Assembly: GCF_029510815.1 (NCBI RefSeq)
Contig: NZ_CP120360.1
Location: 1,240,001-1,304,000, forward strand
Reading direction: 5' to 3'
DNA from: Janibacter sp. DB-40
Lineage (GTDB): Bacteria; Actinomycetota; Actinomycetes; Actinomycetales; Dermatophilaceae
DNA: 64,000 nt
In this document: in pieces, positions 28,750-37,410 of the stretch
Position numbering within the stretch: position 1 is the stretch's first letter
Layout: the number at the start of each line of letters is the position of its first letter
The notes under the pieces: generated by a model
The model's input: the letters and a program-made list of their open reading frames with translations, nothing else
The model's database searches: none
Told to the model about the DNA's origin: nothing
Position numbers and translations under genes: made by a program

Positions 28750-29832
28750 TCAGCCCAGGTCGAGGGTGATGAACTTCGGCCGGTAGAGCGTCGGGTTGTT
28801 CATCAGCTCGTCGAAGTCGAAGGTGTTTACGTTGTAGGAGATGAGCAGCCGGCCGTCCTGCGACAGCTCGGGGTGGCCGTGCGCGTTGTAGGTGAAGTGC
28901 TGTCCCTGCGTCTCGGGCGTCTCGTAGATCGTCTGCGGCTGCTCCCACGGGCCGGTGGGGGAGCAGGCCGTCCACGCGTTGATCTTCGGGCTGTACGGCT
29001 CGGAGGTGTCCGAGGAGATCATCAGGTACCCGTCGCGGAAGGGGGAGACGCTCAGCTCGTTGGCCACCCCCTTCGTCAGGCGCTCGCTCTCGTCGGAGTC
29101 GTCCTCCCAGCCGTCCGCGCCGAGGTACTCCCACGTCGAGCGGTCGGCGAGGGAACCCGCGGGCGCGCGCGCCACGTGCAGGTGCTTGGCCTCCTCGCGG
29201 TCCTCGATGCCGTAGATCCACGTGTGCTGCGCCGTCGACATCAGCCCCGCGCCCCACGCGACCGGCCCCTCGAAGCCCTCCTCGATGTCGGTGACCTCCA
29301 GCTCGGGCAGCGACACGTGGGCGAGGGTGTTGCGCTCCCACTCGAAGCCGTTCTCGCCGACCTGCTTGGTCCGGGAGAGGAGGACGAGCAGCTCGCCACC
29401 CTCGACCTTGGCGTCCTGCACCCAGTAGTAGGTCTTCTCGCCCGGGTCCGGGAAGAAGGACTCCGGTCCCTCGCGCGTCAGCGTGCTCAGCCGGCCGGAC
29501 CCGTCCTCGACGACGAGGGCGTTGTGCACCATCGTCATCCCCGGCTCCGGGTTGCCGTTGTCGTCGACGCGTCCGATGAGCGAGTCGCTGAAGAGCCACA
29601 GCGTGCGGTCCTGCGGCAGCCGGACCGAGTAGGTCGAGTCGCCGCCGATCCACCCGGGCCCGGACACCTCGAACCGGGCGTCGTCGGAGCGCGAGGGCTG
29701 TGCCCAGTCGAAGTCGGCGGAGATCGCCTCGCAGTCGCCGCGGTCCCGATCCCTCTCCTCGGAGCACCCGGCGAGCAGACCAGCGCCGACCGCGAGCACG
29801 GCGCAGACCGCGGTCAGGCGTCTGCGGTGCAT
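28750..29832 (-). CDS. Exported lipoprotein with DUF4185/beta-propeller-like domain
   Basis: 360-aa product. The signal peptide MHRRRLTAVCAVLAVGAGLL is followed by the lipobox LLAGC, so Cys22 should be lipidated by Lgt and processed by LspA. The mature part has repeated aromatic beta-strand blocks such as TLWLFSDSLIG, YYWVQDAKVEGGELLVL, HTWIYGIEDRE, DGYLMISSDTSEPYSPKI and FTYNAHGHPELSQDGRLLISYN, resembling DUF4185 or five-bladed-propeller carbohydrate-related proteins. No catalytic residues can be named. The start at 29832 was chosen by the signal peptide. It converges with the SDR gene with a 3-nt gap. Confidence 0.75.
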   Translation of the reverse strand: MHRRRLTAVCAVLAVGAGLLAGCSEERDRDRGDCEAISADFDWAQPSRSDDARFEVSGPGWIGGDSTYSVRLPQDRTLWLFSDSLIGRVDDNGNPEPGMTMVHNALVVEDGSGRLSTLTREGPESFFPDPGEKTYYWVQDAKVEGGELLVLLSRTKQVGENGFEWERNTLAHVSLPELEVTDIEEGFEGPVAWGAGLMSTAQHTWIYGIEDREEAKHLHVARAPAGSLADRSTWEYLGADGWEDDSDESERLTKGVANELSVSPFRDGYLMISSDTSEPYSPKINAWTACSPTGPWEQPQTIYETPETQGQHFTYNAHGHPELSQDGRLLISYNVNTFDFDELMNNPTLYRPKFITLDLG

Positions 29833-29935
29833 GCGGGCTCCTGGCGAAGGGGGGCGGGTCGCCTCCCATTGTGACCGACGCGTAGCCACGGGTCGGCGTG
29901 CGCCCCGCCCAGCGATCGCAGCGCCGGTCAGGGGG

Positions 29936-30442
29936 TCACCCGGGCGGGGTCCTCTCCGCGAGTCGACGCCCCAGCTCGCCGCCCCACTCGCGGGCCCGGT
30001 CCAGCTCGCCGGGCAGCAGCGGGCCCTCGTAGTCCTCGACGTAGAACGTCTCCGGCTCGGCCAGCACGGTGCAGCCCATGCGCTTCAGCTTCCTGGCCGC
30101 TCCGTGGCCCGCGTGCCCGGGCAGGTTCGGGTGGCGCACGTGGGTGTCGAAGGTGGCGACCATCAGCTGCGCGCTGCCCTCGGCGAGCCACTCACGCACG
30201 CCTGTCGCGAGCTGCCGGCCACCCCGCCGGTGGGCGTCCTCCCGGGTCGAGGGCCGGCTGAGCCCGAAGGCCTGGGTGGGAGCCCCCACCACGAGCAGGT
30301 CGACGCGCAGGTCCGGCAGCGGCGGCGCGTCAGCCACGGCCACCACCTCGGTGGTCAGGTGGGCGCCGAGACCGGCCGCGATCGCCTCGGCGACGGCCCG
30401 CGTGTTCCCCCAGGCCGACTCGTGGACGACGATGGCGTTCAT
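29936..30442 (-). CDS. Flavodoxin-family protein
   Basis: 168-aa protein with the flavodoxin fold. The phosphate-binding loop for FMN is ESAWGNTRAVAEAI near the N-terminus, and the second flavin loop region is LLVVGAPTQAFGLSRPSTRE. It resembles flavodoxin/NAD(P)H oxidoreductase domains found alone in many actinobacteria, with no fixed partner. It lies 1 nt beyond the stop of the upstream small membrane protein gene, so the two form a transcription unit. The redox partner is unknown. Confidence 0.82.
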   Translation of the reverse strand: MNAIVVHESAWGNTRAVAEAIAAGLGAHLTTEVVAVADAPPLPDLRVDLLVVGAPTQAFGLSRPSTREDAHRRGGRQLATGVREWLAEGSAQLMVATFDTHVRHPNLPGHAGHGAARKLKRMGCTVLAEPETFYVEDYEGPLLPGELDRAREWGGELGRRLAERTPPG

Positions 30443-30443
30443 C

Positions 30444-30665
30444 TCAGCGCCGGATCCCGCGGGTGAAGTAGACGAGGGGGCCGACGAAGCTGATGGCGAT
30501 CACCGCCGCCCACCGTCCCTTGCCGCCGCGCACCTCGCTCGTCGGCCGGAACGCCAGGTCGGTCCAGGCAGTGAGGGCCAGGGACAGCTGGATCGAGGCC
30601 AGGGTCAGCACGGTGGTCTGCTGTCCGGGGCTCAGGTCGTCCCAGCTGCGCTTCCCGCGGGTCAT
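30444..30665 (-). CDS. Small membrane protein, PLDc_N-like
   Basis: 73-residue protein with two hydrophobic helices (TTVLTLASIQLSLALTAW and WAAVIAISFVGPLVYFTRG) separated by a short basic loop FRPTSEVRGGKGR. The pattern recalls the PLD-nuclease N-terminal (PLDc_N) membrane family. ATG 30665 is preceded by GGGGAG, which decides against the longer start at 30692. Function unknown. It is followed after 1 nt by the flavodoxin gene. Confidence 0.7.
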   Translation of the reverse strand: MTRGKRSWDDLSPGQQTTVLTLASIQLSLALTAWTDLAFRPTSEVRGGKGRWAAVIAISFVGPLVYFTRGIRR

Positions 30666-30742
30666 GTCGTCTCCCCTCGACGTCGGATCCATGGAAGATC
30701 CACCCTCACCTGTGATTGTCGCACGGTGCTGGTGAGCTGCGG

Positions 30743-31347
30743 TCAGAGCCAGCCGAGATCCTGGGCGCGGCGGGCGGCCTCCACGCGGGTGGCGGAGCCG
30801 GTCTTGCCGATGGCCGAGGAGAGGTGGTTGCGCACCGTGCCGGGGAGAGGTGCACCCGCGCGGCGATGGCGGCCGCCGAGCCGCCCTCGAGGGCGTGGGT
30901 GAGCACCTCGCGCTCGCGCTCGGTGAGCGGGTTGGGCCCGCCGACGACGCTCTCGGTCGCGAGCGAGGGGTCGACCACCCGACCGCCCCGGGCGACGGTG
31001 CGCACGGCCTCCGCCAGCTCCTCGGACGGCGTGTCCTTGACGACGAAGCCCCGCGCGCCCGCCTCGATCGCCCGGCGCAGGAAGCCGGGGCGACCGAAGG
31101 TCGTGACGATGAGCACCCTGGTCCCGGGGACCTCGCGGGCCAGCTCGGCGGTGGCGGCGATGCCGTCCATCCCCGGCATCTCGATGTCGAGCACGGCGAC
31201 GTCGGGGTGGGTGCGGCGTGCCGCCTCGAGCACCTCGTCGCCCGAGCCGACCTCGGCCACGACCTCGAGGTCGTCCTCGAGCCCGAGCAGCGCGGCCATC
31301 GCCCCGCGCACGAGTGCCTGGTCGTCGGCGAGCAGGACGGTGGTCAC
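30743..31347 (-). pseudogene. NarL/LuxR-type response regulator, frameshifted in the HTH domain
   Basis: The receiver domain is intact: TTVLLADDQALVRGAM with the acidic pair, phospho-acceptor Asp in PDVAVLDIEMPGMDG, Thr in VTTF and Lys in FVVKDTPSEE. The HTH begins LTEREREVLTHALEGGSAAA, but at the G4 run 30842-30845 the frame shifts. The expected continuation GTVRNHLSSAIGKTG is found in the neighbouring frame and ends at 30743. One added base in that run would restore a 201-aa protein. GTG 31347 overlaps the kinase stop (GTGA). As read, DNA binding would be lost; a sequencing error is the main alternative. Confidence 0.8.
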
Positions 31348-32486
31348 GGCAGCTCCACCCGCACCCTCGTGCCCGGCCCGGCGGAGCCGGGAAGGCCCTC
31401 GCCGACCTCGGTGCGCCCACCGGCCTGGGCGACCCGCTCGCGCACGCCGGTCAGGCCGGACCCCTCCTTGCGCCCGCGCAGACCGCGCCCGTCGTCGCTG
31501 ACCTCGAGCCACGAGGGGCCCCACGCGACCTCGACGCGGTGGGCGCCGCTGTGCCGGATGACATTGGTGACGGCCTCCCGCAGGACCCACGCCATCGTGA
31601 TCCGGTGGGCCGGGTCGACGACCTCACCGTCCTCGGGCAGGCTGGCCTCGATCCCGGCGTCCCGCAGGGCGGTGGCGGCCACGTCCCGCTCGTCGGCCAG
31701 CCGGGCCACCCGCAGCCCGGAGACGGTCGCGCGGATCTCGGCGAGGGACTGGCGGGTGAGCGAGCGGATGTCGGCCAGCTCTCCCTTCGCCCGCTCGGGG
31801 TCGATGTCGATGAGGCGCTCGGCCAGGTCGGCCTTGAGGGAGACGACGGTCAGCGAGTGCCCCAGGACGTCGTGGACGTCGCGTGCGACCCGGTCACGCT
31901 CGGCGGTCACGGCCAACGACCGCCGCACCACCTGGTGCCGCTCGTCGCTGAGGGTCATCCGGCGGAGCAGAAGACCGAAGCCGCCGATGGCGAGGGGCAG
32001 GAAGAGCAGGAACCACACCTCCCGCAGGGCGTCGGTCACCGCCAGGACGATCGCTGCGAAGACGACCACGGCGACCACCGACGGCATCGGCCACCGTTCG
32101 GGGAAGCTGAAGGCGGCGACCGAGGCCAGGAAGGGGGCCATGCCCACGGCGCCCGGACCGATGAGGGGGATGAGGGCGACCATGATCGCGATCCCCGCGA
32201 GGAAGCTGCCGAAGACGATGACCAGGTCCGCTCGTCGCCAGCCGCAGCGCAGCGCCCCCTGCCCCCGCACGAACCCCCACACGTAGAGGCAGGCGAAGGC
32301 GAGGACGGCCGCGAGGGCGATGCCGCGCAGCAGCGGCCGCTCGCTCGTCCTCTCGATCACGGAGAGGGCGGGGAAGGCGAGGAAGACCAGCCAGATGGCG
32401 GCGAGGACCCAGCCGTGCCTGGCCCAGGGGTCGGCGAGGTAGTCCTCGTCGGAGGGCCCCTGCGCCACGGGCTCGATCGGGGTCAC
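31344..32486 (-). CDS. Sensor histidine kinase (HisKA_3, NarL-partner type)
   Basis: 380-aa membrane kinase. Six or so hydrophobic helices span about residues 25-170 (for example WVLAAIWLVFLAFPALSV and VVAVVVFAAIVLAVTDAL) without a large extracellular sensor domain. The dimerisation/phosphoacceptor motif is ARDVHDVLGHSLTVVSLKAD, and the ATPase domain has REAVTNVIRHSGA and the G box SDDGRGLRGRKEGSGLTGVR. GTG 32486 overlaps the permease stop by 4 nt. It resembles DesK/LiaS-type kinases that watch the membrane and control a linked ABC exporter, as the gene order here suggests. Confidence 0.9.
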   Translation of the reverse strand: MTPIEPVAQGPSDEDYLADPWARHGWVLAAIWLVFLAFPALSVIERTSERPLLRGIALAAVLAFACLYVWGFVRGQGALRCGWRRADLVIVFGSFLAGIAIMVALIPLIGPGAVGMAPFLASVAAFSFPERWPMPSVVAVVVFAAIVLAVTDALREVWFLLFLPLAIGGFGLLLRRMTLSDERHQVVRRSLAVTAERDRVARDVHDVLGHSLTVVSLKADLAERLIDIDPERAKGELADIRSLTRQSLAEIRATVSGLRVARLADERDVAATALRDAGIEASLPEDGEVVDPAHRITMAWVLREAVTNVIRHSGAHRVEVAWGPSWLEVSDDGRGLRGRKEGSGLTGVRERVAQAGGRTEVGEGLPGSAGPGTRVRVELP

Positions 32487-33241
32487 TGCCGCTCCCGACC
32501 CCGTCGCGCCAGGAGGACCGTCGCCACGGCCATGATCATCGTCCACACCACCACGTTAGCCAGCGGCACCCACAGCGACTCGTGGGTGAGTGCGCCGGAC
32601 GTGCTCACCGAGTCACCACCGGTGAGCGGGTAGCGGGCGAGGGAGACGAAGCCGTAGAGCGGGGTGAACTTCGCGATCGTGAGCATGATCCCCGACAGCG
32701 GGATGAAGATGTTGCCGAGGAAGGCGAAGATCACCAGCGACCCGGAGGCCGCCCCGACGGCGGACTCGGACCGGAAGGCGAGCCCGAAGACCAGGCCGTA
32801 CAGGGCGAAGACGCCCGCGCCGAGGAGCACGGTGGCGGCGGAGACCACCCAGACCCAGGCTTCCCCCTTCGCCCCGGTGCCGATGCCGATCCCGTAGATC
32901 AGGGTGATCGGGATCAGCGCGACGGACAGGGCGATGAGCGCCTTGCCGGCGACGTACGAGCTGTCGCGAAGGGGGGTCAGGCCCAGCTGTCGCCCCCACC
33001 CCTGCTGGCGCTCGACGGCCGCCTGCCCGCCGATGCTCACCGTCGCGGTGACCGCGCCGTACACGGCCATGGAGATCATGATGTAGAGGGCGACGTTGCC
33101 GCGGCCGATGTCCTCCTCGCCGAAGGTCTGCGCCGCGCCGAAGATGACGTACATGAAGGCCGGCAGCCCGGCGATGAAGAACAGGCCGACGTAGTCGCGG
33201 GAGATCCGCTTGAGCTCCAGGCCGATGATCGTGGGATTCAT
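32483..33241 (-). CDS. ABC-2 type transporter permease
   Basis: 252-aa membrane protein with six hydrophobic helices, including LFFIAGLPAFMYVIFGAAQT, VALYIMISMAVYGAVTATVS and a C-terminal WVPLANVVVWTMIMAVATVL. The central conserved ERQQGWGRQLGLTPL segment is characteristic of ABC-2 permeases of the drug or lantibiotic exporter kind. It is coupled by ATGA overlaps to the ATPase gene before it and the kinase gene after it. The exported substrate is unknown. Confidence 0.88.
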   Translation of the reverse strand: MNPTIIGLELKRISRDYVGLFFIAGLPAFMYVIFGAAQTFGEEDIGRGNVALYIMISMAVYGAVTATVSIGGQAAVERQQGWGRQLGLTPLRDSSYVAGKALIALSVALIPITLIYGIGIGTGAKGEAWVWVVSAATVLLGAGVFALYGLVFGLAFRSESAVGAASGSLVIFAFLGNIFIPLSGIMLTIAKFTPLYGFVSLARYPLTGGDSVSTSGALTHESLWVPLANVVVWTMIMAVATVLLARRGRERQ

Positions 33242-34233
33242 CGCAGTGCCTCCGTCCCGGCCGCGCCGGCCGCTTCGTGGGTGTCGATCTGCTCGCCGGT
33301 GATGGCGAGGAAGGCGGCGTCCAGGGAGGCCGTGGTGACCTCGAGGTTGCTCCCGCCCAGCTCGGTCAGCAGGACCCGGGCGAGGGCGTCGGCGTCCTCA
33401 CCGATCGCGGTGACCCGCTCGCCGGTCGCGGTGACCCGGGTGGTGCCCGGGAGCGCGCGCAGCCGCGCGACCGCCGCGCCGACGTCCCCCCTGCGGACGT
33501 CGGCGCTGACGGTCCGGCCGCTGCCGCGGGCGCGGATCTCCTCGGTGGTGCCGTCGGCGACCACCCGGCCGTCGGCCATGAGGACGATGCGGTCGGCGAA
33601 GTCGTCGGCCTCCTGCAGGTAGTGGGTGGCGAAGAGGATGGTGCGACCCCGCTCCGCGTCGGCGTGCATGGTGCGCCAGAAGTCGCGGCGCGCGGTCACG
33701 TCCATTCCGGCGGTGGGCTCGTCGAGGACGAGCAGGTCGGGGTCGGGCAGCAGCGCCAGGGCGAAGCGCAGGCGCTGCTGCTCGCCGCCCGAGAGCTTGT
33801 GGACGAGGCGGTCGGCCTTGCCGGCCAGACCGGCCCGCTCGAGGACGGTGTCGACCGGCTGGTGCCCGGTGAAGGTGGAGGCGATGAAGCGGACCGTCTC
33901 GCGCGCCGTGAGGTCGCGCAGCAGCCCGCCGGTCTGCAGGACCGCGGAGACCCGCCCGGCGTGGACGGCGTCGCGCGGCGGCTGCCCGAAGGCGGTGACG
34001 GTGCCGGTGTCCGGCTGGGTGAGGCCCAGGATCATGTCCAGGGTGGTCGTCTTGCCGGCGCCGTTCGGCCCGAGGATCGCCACGACCTGGCCGGGCGTGA
34101 CGTCGAGGTCGACGCCGGCGACCGCCCGCACGGTCCTGCTGCCCGCACGGAAGGCCTTGGTGACCCCCTGCAGGTGGATGCCGTCGGCAGCGTCGCTGCG
34201 CGGGGTGGCGGGTGCGCTGGTCATCGATGTCAT
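33238..34233 (-). CDS. ABC transporter ATP-binding protein
   Basis: 331-aa ATPase. Walker A GPNGAGKTTT, signature LSGGEQQRLRFAL, Walker B DLLVLDEPTAGMD and the H-loop ATHYLQEADDF are all intact. A C-terminal extension of about 90 residues after residue 240 matches the regulatory tail (DUF4162-like) of drug-exporter ATPases. It starts at ATG 34233 (a second ATG is 9 nt inside) and is the first gene of the operon ATPase-permease-kinase-regulator. A TGTCA-rich region upstream may be its operator. Confidence 0.9.
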   Translation of the reverse strand: MTSMTSAPATPRSDAADGIHLQGVTKAFRAGSRTVRAVAGVDLDVTPGQVVAILGPNGAGKTTTLDMILGLTQPDTGTVTAFGQPPRDAVHAGRVSAVLQTGGLLRDLTARETVRFIASTFTGHQPVDTVLERAGLAGKADRLVHKLSGGEQQRLRFALALLPDPDLLVLDEPTAGMDVTARRDFWRTMHADAERGRTILFATHYLQEADDFADRIVLMADGRVVADGTTEEIRARGSGRTVSADVRRGDVGAAVARLRALPGTTRVTATGERVTAIGEDADALARVLLTELGGSNLEVTTASLDAAFLAITGEQIDTHEAAGAAGTEALR

Positions 34234-34276
34234 GGCCCAAGCCTCGTGCGCCGCAGGGGATCGCCACCATCCCCGG

Positions 34277-34305
34277 ATGTCACGAGTCGGGCATGACAGG
34301 TGTCA
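34277..34305. promoter_or_regulatory. TGTCA/TGACA repeat cluster upstream of the ABC-kinase operon
   Basis: Within 29 bp there are TGTCA, TGACA and TGTCA again. The last two form the palindrome TGACAGGTGTCA (34294-34305), and the first two form a wider inverted pair. The block lies 44-72 bp upstream of the ATPase start. NarL-type regulators bind short inverted heptamers, so this could be the site for the downstream response regulator. The role is inferred only. Confidence 0.35.
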
Positions 34306-34398
34306 CGAGGGCAGACATCCGGCGCCCGAACCGCCATGATGGGGACAGGACGGGCCCGGGTGTCCGACGGCCGGGCCGACCCGACGATGGAGGTCGAC

Positions 34399-34764
34399 AT
34401 GGGCGCAGCAGTCGAGATCAGCACCGGGACGATCGACCCGGTCCACCTCAAGGGCAAGCACGTCATGCTCGGCTCCGAGTCCCTCGGGGTGCTCGACGGG
34501 ACCCGGTCGGTGGTGCGGTACGACATCCCCGCCGGCAAGCACATCGTCTACCTCAAGGACGGGTTGACCACCTCCGGTGCGGTCGCCTTCCGGGTCAGCT
34601 GGGGGCACTGTGCCCAGCTGACGATCAGGGACGCCGAGGCAGGGATGTTCGCGGCGATCTTCGGCGGCTGGGTCGCGCTGAAGCGCTCCGGCGACGAGCA
34701 CCTCGACGACCAGACGCCCGGGGCCGAGGAGATCTCGGTCGACGACGTGCCGGTCGACGCCTGA
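34399..34764 (+). CDS. Hypothetical protein, beta-rich
   Basis: 121-residue product that I do not recognise. ATG 34399 was chosen because GGAGG lies 5 nt upstream; longer frames lack a ribosome site. The sequence is rich in beta-strand patterns (GKHVMLGSESLGVL, TRSVVRYDIPAGKHIVYLKD, GAVAFRVSWGHCAQLTI), then a hydrophobic stretch GMFAAIFGGWVALK and an acidic tail. No signal peptide or catalytic motif is visible. It is 32 nt upstream of the MOSC gene on the same strand and could be cotranscribed with it. Confidence 0.6.
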   Translation: MGAAVEISTGTIDPVHLKGKHVMLGSESLGVLDGTRSVVRYDIPAGKHIVYLKDGLTTSGAVAFRVSWGHCAQLTIRDAEAGMFAAIFGGWVALKRSGDEHLDDQTPGAEEISVDDVPVDA

Positions 34765-34796
34765 GGTGGCGGGGCCCGCGTGGCACCATCGGAGCC

Positions 34797-35672
34797 ATGC
34801 AGGTCACCCAGGTACGCATCTATCCGGTGAAGTCCCTCGGCGGCGCGGCCGTCGACTCCGCTCGCGTCGAGCCGTGGGGCCTGGCGGGGGACCGGCGCTG
34901 GGCGCTCGTCGACGAGATGGGTGAGCGGGTCTCCGCACGGGAGGCGGGTGCCCTGCTCGGGCTGCGTGCCCAGGTGGTCGACGAGGAGACGATCCGCATC
35001 CACGCCGGCGAGGAGAGCATCCTCGTCGACACGCCGCTGGGTCTGCCGCCGGTCCCGGTGGGCATCTCGCGGCAGGGCTTCGCCCCGCCCGCCGACCAGG
35101 ACGTCAGCGAGTGGATCAGCGAGCGCGTGGGTCGCCCGATGCGGCTGGTGTGGCAGGAGGACCCGCAGGTGCGGCGGATGTCCGGCGCCCACGGCGGGCA
35201 GGAGGGGGACACGCTCTCCCTCGCCGACGCCGGTCCGCTGCTGCTCACCTCGCAGACCTCGCTCGCCCGCCTCGAGGAGTGGATGGCTGCCGAGGCCGGC
35301 GAGCCGGACCCGGAGGACCTCGACCCCGACGACATCAGCGGCACGGAGGCCGGGTCGGTCACGGCCGGCGACGGCGGTCCGCGCCTGAGCATGCTCCGCT
35401 TCCGCCCGAACGTCGTCATCGACGGCGGGGAGCCCTTCGCCGAGGACGCCTGGCCGACCGTGCGGATCGGGGACGTGGAGTACCGCACCGCCGAGACCTG
35501 CGACCGGTGCGTCGTGACCACGATCGACCCGGAGACCCTCGAGCGCGGCAAGGAGCCGATGCGCACCCTCGCGCGGCACCGCCGCTGGGACGGCAAGACA
35601 TGGTTCGGGATCCGGCTGGTGCCCCTCGGGGACGGCGAGCTGCGCGTCGGCGACGACGTCGTCCCGGGATGA
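34797..35672 (+). CDS. MOSC-domain protein (YcbX-like)
   Basis: 291-aa protein with an N-terminal MOSC_N beta barrel (VTQVRIYPVKSLGGAAV, GLAGDRRWALVDEMGE) and a MOSC domain (RFRPNVVIDGGEPFAEDAWP). The MOSC Cys expected to hold the molybdenum cofactor is in AETCDRCVVTTIDPETLE. YcbX/mARC relatives reduce N-hydroxylated compounds using Moco. No [2Fe-2S] domain is fused, so an external electron donor would be needed. The stop overlaps the following MFS start by 4 nt. Confidence 0.88.
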   Translation: MQVTQVRIYPVKSLGGAAVDSARVEPWGLAGDRRWALVDEMGERVSAREAGALLGLRAQVVDEETIRIHAGEESILVDTPLGLPPVPVGISRQGFAPPADQDVSEWISERVGRPMRLVWQEDPQVRRMSGAHGGQEGDTLSLADAGPLLLTSQTSLARLEEWMAAEAGEPDPEDLDPDDISGTEAGSVTAGDGGPRLSMLRFRPNVVIDGGEPFAEDAWPTVRIGDVEYRTAETCDRCVVTTIDPETLERGKEPMRTLARHRRWDGKTWFGIRLVPLGDGELRVGDDVVPG

Positions 35673-36979
35673 TCGGTGAGCCGGGCGGGAGCCCACCCGT
35701 GGACCCGCCGGTGGTGACCGGGACGGACGCGCAGCTGCCGAGCGAGGCGGAGCAGGCGCGGGTGCACCGGCGCACGCTGACCGTCGTCGTCATCAGCCAG
35801 ATCCTCGGCGGCGCAGGTCTGGCGGCGGGCATCTCCGTCGGGGCGCTGCTGGCCGCGGACATGCTCGGCTCGGAGGGCCTCTCCGGGGTGCCGACCGGGC
35901 TCTTCACCCTCGGGTCGGCCCTGGCGGCCTACCTCGTGGGTCGCTCCACCCACCGCCTGGGACGGCGCCTGGGTCTGGCCCACGGCTTCCTCGCCGGTGG
36001 TCTGGGGGCCTTCGGCGTGGTCCTGGCCGCGGTGGTCGACTCCGTGCCCCTGCTCTTCGTCTCCCTCTTCGTCTACGGCTCCGGGACGGCCACCAACCTG
36101 CAGGCCCGGTACGCCGGCAGCGACCTGGCGCCGGAGCACCGTCGGGGGTTCGGCACGAGCATGGCCATGGTCGCCACCACGGTGGGGGCCGTCGCCGGCC
36201 CCAACCTCATCGAGCCCATGGGCGTGGTGGCGGGCGCCGTGGGCGTGCCGGCCCTGGCCGGCCCCTTCATCCTCTCCGGTGCGGCCTACGGCGCGGCCGG
36301 CGTGGTGCTCTTCATCTTCCTGCGGCCCGATCCGTACCTGCTGGCCACGCGGATCGCCGCCGGCAGGCTCGCCGCGTCGGCCACGGCCGGGTCGGCGCCC
36401 GGCCCGGTGCCCACGATCGGCGCCGGTGCCTGGGTGGGCGCGACGGTGATGGTCCTGACCCAGCTGGTGATGGTCGCCGTCATGACGATGACGCCGGTGC
36501 ACATGCGAGCCCACGGGCACGACCTGGGCGCCGTCGGAGTGGTCATCGGTGCGCACATCGCCGCGATGTGGCTGCCCTCGCCCGTCACTGGTGTGTTCGT
36601 CGACAGGCTCGGGCGCACCCCGATGGTGGTGGCCGCCGGCGTGACGCTGCTGGCCGCCGGGGTGGTCGCGGCGCTCGCCCCGGGTGACTCCCTGGGGCTG
36701 CTCATCCTGGCCCTCGTCCTGCTCGGTCTCGGGTGGAACTTCGGCCTGCTCACCGGCACGACGCTCGTCGTCGACGCCACCGACCCGCGGAACCGGGCAC
36801 GCACGCAGGGCACCATCGACGTCGTCGTCGCGCTCGCCGGTGCAGGGGGCGGGGTCTCCTCGGGCCTCGTCCTGGCGTCGAGCAGCTACCAGGCGCTCGC
36901 CCTCGGCGGCGGGCTGCTCTCCCTCACGCTTGTCCCCGTGCTGCTCTGGGCGAGGGCACGGCACGCCGTTCCCGCCTGA
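35669..36979 (+). CDS. MFS transporter
   Basis: 436-aa integral membrane protein with about 12 hydrophobic helices in two halves. The first half begins RTLTVVVISQILGGAGLAAG and carries the inter-helix motif YLVGRSTHRLGRRLGLAHG (MFS motif A). A long cytoplasmic loop follows residue 220, and the second half has the related VDRLGRTPMVVAAG motif. ATG 35669 overlaps the MOSC gene stop, so they are coupled. The substrate is not readable; drug or metabolite export is typical for this group. Confidence 0.88.
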   Translation: MIGEPGGSPPVDPPVVTGTDAQLPSEAEQARVHRRTLTVVVISQILGGAGLAAGISVGALLAADMLGSEGLSGVPTGLFTLGSALAAYLVGRSTHRLGRRLGLAHGFLAGGLGAFGVVLAAVVDSVPLLFVSLFVYGSGTATNLQARYAGSDLAPEHRRGFGTSMAMVATTVGAVAGPNLIEPMGVVAGAVGVPALAGPFILSGAAYGAAGVVLFIFLRPDPYLLATRIAAGRLAASATAGSAPGPVPTIGAGAWVGATVMVLTQLVMVAVMTMTPVHMRAHGHDLGAVGVVIGAHIAAMWLPSPVTGVFVDRLGRTPMVVAAGVTLLAAGVVAALAPGDSLGLLILALVLLGLGWNFGLLTGTTLVVDATDPRNRARTQGTIDVVVALAGAGGGVSSGLVLASSSYQALALGGGLLSLTLVPVLLWARARHAVPA

Positions 36980-36987
36980 GCAGCAGC

Positions 36988-37410
36988 TCACTCGCAGCCG
37001 ACGCCGTCACCGTCGCGATCGAGGTGCGGGCCGTAGCCCGGGTCGCCCACGCGCACGGGTGCGCCGCCGGCGGCACGGGCCGCGGTGCAGTTGTCGAAGG
37101 GGGTCTGCCCGCCTCCCGAGAGGGGCGCCGGTGGGGCCGTGGTCGCGGGTTCCGGCTCGGGCTCGGGGACGGGCTCGGGCTCCGGTGGGGGCTCCGGCGG
37201 GGGCGGTGGTGGCGCCGGCGGTGGTGGTGTGGTCGTCGTCGTGACCGTCGGGACGTCGGCGGTCACCGTCGGGGTCGTGGTCACCGTCGCCGTGGCGGTG
37301 ACGGTCGCGGTGGAGGTCGCGGCGGCGACGGGCTCCCCGGCCGCGCCGCACCCGCCCAGCGCCAGCGTGAGCCCGAGGAGGACCGGTGCGACCCCCTTCG
37401 CCCGGCTCAT
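36988..37410 (-). CDS. Lipoprotein with Excalibur calcium-binding domain
   Basis: 140-aa exported protein. The signal peptide has the lipobox LALGGC (Cys21). A Thr/Val/Ala-rich stretch (residues about 28-62) and a Pro/Glu-rich spacer follow. The C-terminal Excalibur motif FDNCTAARAAGGAPVRVGDP ends in DRDGDGVGCE, a DxDxDGxxCE calcium-binding loop. Excalibur domains are common next to secreted nucleases. The start at 37410 overlaps the HNH nuclease stop by 4 nt, so the two are translated together. Tethering or activating the neighbouring nuclease is a reasonable guess. Confidence 0.85.
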   Translation of the reverse strand: MSRAKGVAPVLLGLTLALGGCGAAGEPVAAATSTATVTATATVTTTPTVTADVPTVTTTTTPPPPAPPPPPPEPPPEPEPVPEPEPEPATTAPPAPLSGGGQTPFDNCTAARAAGGAPVRVGDPGYGPHLDRDGDGVGCE

